Origin: Clostridia bacterium
GTDB taxonomy: Bacteria > Bacillota > Clostridia > Saccharofermentanales > UBA5734
Assembly: GCA_018056585.1 (NCBI GenBank)
Contig: JAGPFK010000107.1
Span: 1-5,968 of the forward strand
DNA: 5,968 nucleotides
Direction of reading: 5' to 3'
Each line of letters opens with the position of its first letter. The stretch's first letter is position 1. The translations under genes and the position numbers were made by a program. Positions 4,290 through 5,968 of this stretch are shown here, piece by piece. The notes under the pieces were generated by a model, which ran no database searches, was not told the DNA's origin, and was given only the letters and a program-made list of their open reading frames with translations.

Positions 4290-5968
4290 TTCCTCAATAG
4301 CTGCTTTCTGTGTGTTTATTTTAAAAATCTCCCGGTAAGTTTCATCTGAAAATTTACGCGTTCTATCATATCGAACCAGCCCGTTTTGTTCCTGTTCCAC
4401 GTCGGTCAGTTGGGTGTAACAGAATCCGCATATAGCCGGATTTTCCAATAAGACACGAGTCAGTCCGGCATAGCGGTCCAGAAATTCACTTTCCGTCGCC
4501 GGCTGCCTGCCGTACCCCCACCCCTGATCTTTCTCGTCCGGATTCCACCAGGTGCCGCCATATTCGCTGACAAAATAAGGCTGACCGGCATAAGTTTGTC
4601 GCTCCGGAAACGGGTTATAAACTTCGCCGCCCTGCGCCATGGATGCAAAAAACTGTGCAAAAACAGCCGGATCTTGTTCATAACAATGAACATCAAAAAT
4701 GTCCGTGATGACATGATAAGCACCACTGGTGTCAATGACAGGCCGGCTTTTATCCATGGCTTTTGTTACCTCATAGACCAGCCGAAGGACCGCATTGTCT
4801 TGTTTGCGCCCATCCAGATCCCATGTTTCGTTGAATGGACACCAGCCAATAATGGATGGGTGATTAAAATCTCTTTTTACAGCGGTCATCCATTCTGGCA
4901 AAAAACGTTTTAGTCCCTCTCCTCCACCCGGCGCGTGAAAATCAAGCCCCCAGCTTGCATGTTCACCCCAAACCAGATAGCCCAGATGGTCCGCCCAATA
5001 AAGGAAGCGCTCCTCAAAAATTTTTTGATGCAAACGCGCACCATTGAAACCAAGTTTCATGGACAGTTCAATATCTGATTTCAGATCTGCATCGGTTGGC
5101 GCCGTGTAAATGCCGTCCGGATAAAAACCCTGATCAAGAACAAGACGCTGAAAAACAGGCCGGCCATTTAGGTAAATCGCTTTGTTTTTCAGTTGGATGT
5201 CCCGCAGGCCAAAATAGCCATCCACCCGGTCAATCACCATTTCTTCCTCTTTGAGCTCTATAGCCAGGTGATAAAGATTCGGCTGACCGACATCCCAGAG
5301 ATGGCACTCGGATAAGGGTAACGATCCTTCAGCCATGCCATGGCTTAAGGCGGCCGTTGTGAAGCCAACGGGTCTGCCGTCAAAAAAAGCCTGCAAACCA
5401 ATTGTGTGCTCATCGGGAACACCCTGCACCCAAACGCGATACAGAACGGACTGATCATGGATTTTGGGGATTATTTGATAATGCTGAATAAACACATTCG
5501 GAACAAACTCGAGCCAGACCGTTTGCCAGATACCAGTGGTGCGTGTATAGTCACAACCATGTGAATCATAAAGGGTGCTTTGCTTTCCTCGCGGCTGTTT
5601 CATACTGCGGTTGTCATCCTGTGCCATCACGACAAGGGTGTTGGAGCCGACTTTGACCTGCTGGGTGATGTCGAAGGTAAAGGGAACATAGCCACCATCG
5701 TGTTCCCCGAGCCAGATCCCATTGACCCAGACTTCGCAATGATAATCAACCGCGCCGAAGTGCAGCAAAATCCGGCCGGTCAATTGTTCAAAAGAAAGAT
5801 TCACGGTCCGGCGATACCAGCATGCCGGGATAAAATCAATATAGTTGATGCCGGACAGGCGACTCTCCGGACAGAAAGGAACCATAATCTTCCTGTCAAA
5901 AGGGCCGTCCAGATAGAAATGACGATCCTTGCCGCTTTTCCCAAAATCAAACAGAAAGTCCCATGGAC
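4281..5968 (-). CDS. Family 2 glycoside hydrolase (beta-galactosidase/glucuronidase-like), 5' end beyond window
   Basis: The gene is partial. The frame stays open past the internal Met at 5885 up to the right edge, adding 27 residues that read as typical GH2 N-terminal sequence (PWDFLFDFG, then FDRKI before VPFCPES), so 561 residues are visible. Numbered from the Met at 5885, the domains are a jelly-roll sugar-binding domain (VPFCPESRLSG; WYRRT; HFGAVDY; VWVNG; HDGGYVPF; 1-125), an immunoglobulin-like domain (about 130-230) and a TIM barrel (about 235-520). The acid/base is E353 in CPFNETW and the nucleophile is E441 in VSEYGG; both are present. The enzyme should be a retaining beta-glycosidase. 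Substrate is not determinable, although beta-galactoside or beta-glucuronide are the usual ones. No signal peptide can be judged because the N-terminus is missing. The gene converges on the helicase gene with a 9-bp overlap and appears functionally unrelated to it. Confidence 0.93.
   Translation of the reverse strand, partial: PWDFLFDFGKSGKDRHFYLDGPFDRKIMVPFCPESRLSGINYIDFIPACWYRRTVNLSFEQLTGRILLHFGAVDYHCEVWVNGIWLGEHDGGYVPFTFDITQQVKVGSNTLVVMAQDDNRSMKQPRGKQSTLYDSHGCDYTRTTGIWQTVWLEFVPNVFIQHYQIIPKIHDQSVLYRVWVQGVPDEHTIGLQAFFDGRPVGFTTAALSHGMAEGSLPLSECHLWDVGQPNLYHLAIELKEEEMVIDRVDGYFGLRDIQLKNKAIYLNGRPVFQRLVLDQGFYPDGIYTAPTDADLKSDIELSMKLGFNGARLHQKIFEERFLYWADHLGYLVWGEHASWGLDFHAPGGGEGLKRFLPEWMTAVKRDFNHPSIIGWCPFNETWDLDGRKQDNAVLRLVYEVTKAMDKSRPVIDTSGAYHVITDIFDVHCYEQDPAVFAQFFASMAQGGEVYNPFPERQTYAGQPYFVSEYGGTWWNPDEKDQGWGYGRQPATESEFLDRYAGLTRVLLENPAICGFCYTQLTDVEQEQNGLVRYDRTRKFSDETYREIFKINTQKAAIEESE

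Noticed and set aside
5883..5885. ATG at 5885 (minus strand) as the start of the glycoside hydrolase
   Set aside because: The frame stays open upstream to the window edge and reads typical GH2 N-terminal sequence. This Met sits just before the conserved VPFCPES motif, so it is internal.

Overview
The window looks like a chromosomal segment of a Gram-positive Firmicute, probably a gut-type Clostridia member. This rests on strong AGGAGG-type ribosome binding sites, a lipobox-bearing surface lipoprotein with a Thr/Pro/Ser/Glu linker, and the type of glycoside hydrolase and MazG-like proteins present. I inferred this from protein and signal style, not from a marker gene, so the placement is soft.

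Layout: (1) 1-462 has no convincing complete gene. It holds a short open reading tail running in from the left edge, one copy of a 57-bp promoter-like repeat (A1), one copy of a second, more diverged repeat (B1), a terminator-like hairpin and a promoter-like region. (2) 463-1209 (+) encodes a secreted lipoprotein whose linker was expanded by an 87-bp in-frame tandem duplication; its globular C-terminal domain has no assigned function. (3) 1210-1930 carries no intact gene. It starts with what looks like a frameshifted gene remnant (about 1226-1511), followed by a weak terminator-like hairpin and second copies of both repeats in swapped order (B2, then A2). (4) 1957-4289 (+) is a tight two-gene operon: a MazG-like nucleotide pyrophosphohydrolase, then 5 bp later a 655-residue protein fusing a PD-(D/E)XK-like nuclease domain to a DUF2075/Schlafen-group-3-type superfamily 1 helicase. 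Repeat A2 supplies the apparent promoter. (5) 4281-5968 (-) is the 3' part of a family 2 glycoside hydrolase gene that runs off the right edge and overlaps the helicase gene tail-to-tail by 9 bp.

The most interesting unit is the MazG-like/nuclease-helicase pair. A nucleotide-pool enzyme coupled to a nuclease-helicase fits a phage-defence or DNA/RNA-quality-control role, but the sequence does not prove it. The lipoprotein (cell surface) and the glycoside hydrolase (carbohydrate use) show no obvious link to that pair. The promoter of the pair is a near-copy of a sequence 1.76 kb upstream that now has no gene behind it, so the promoter block appears to have been duplicated or to belong to a repeat family.
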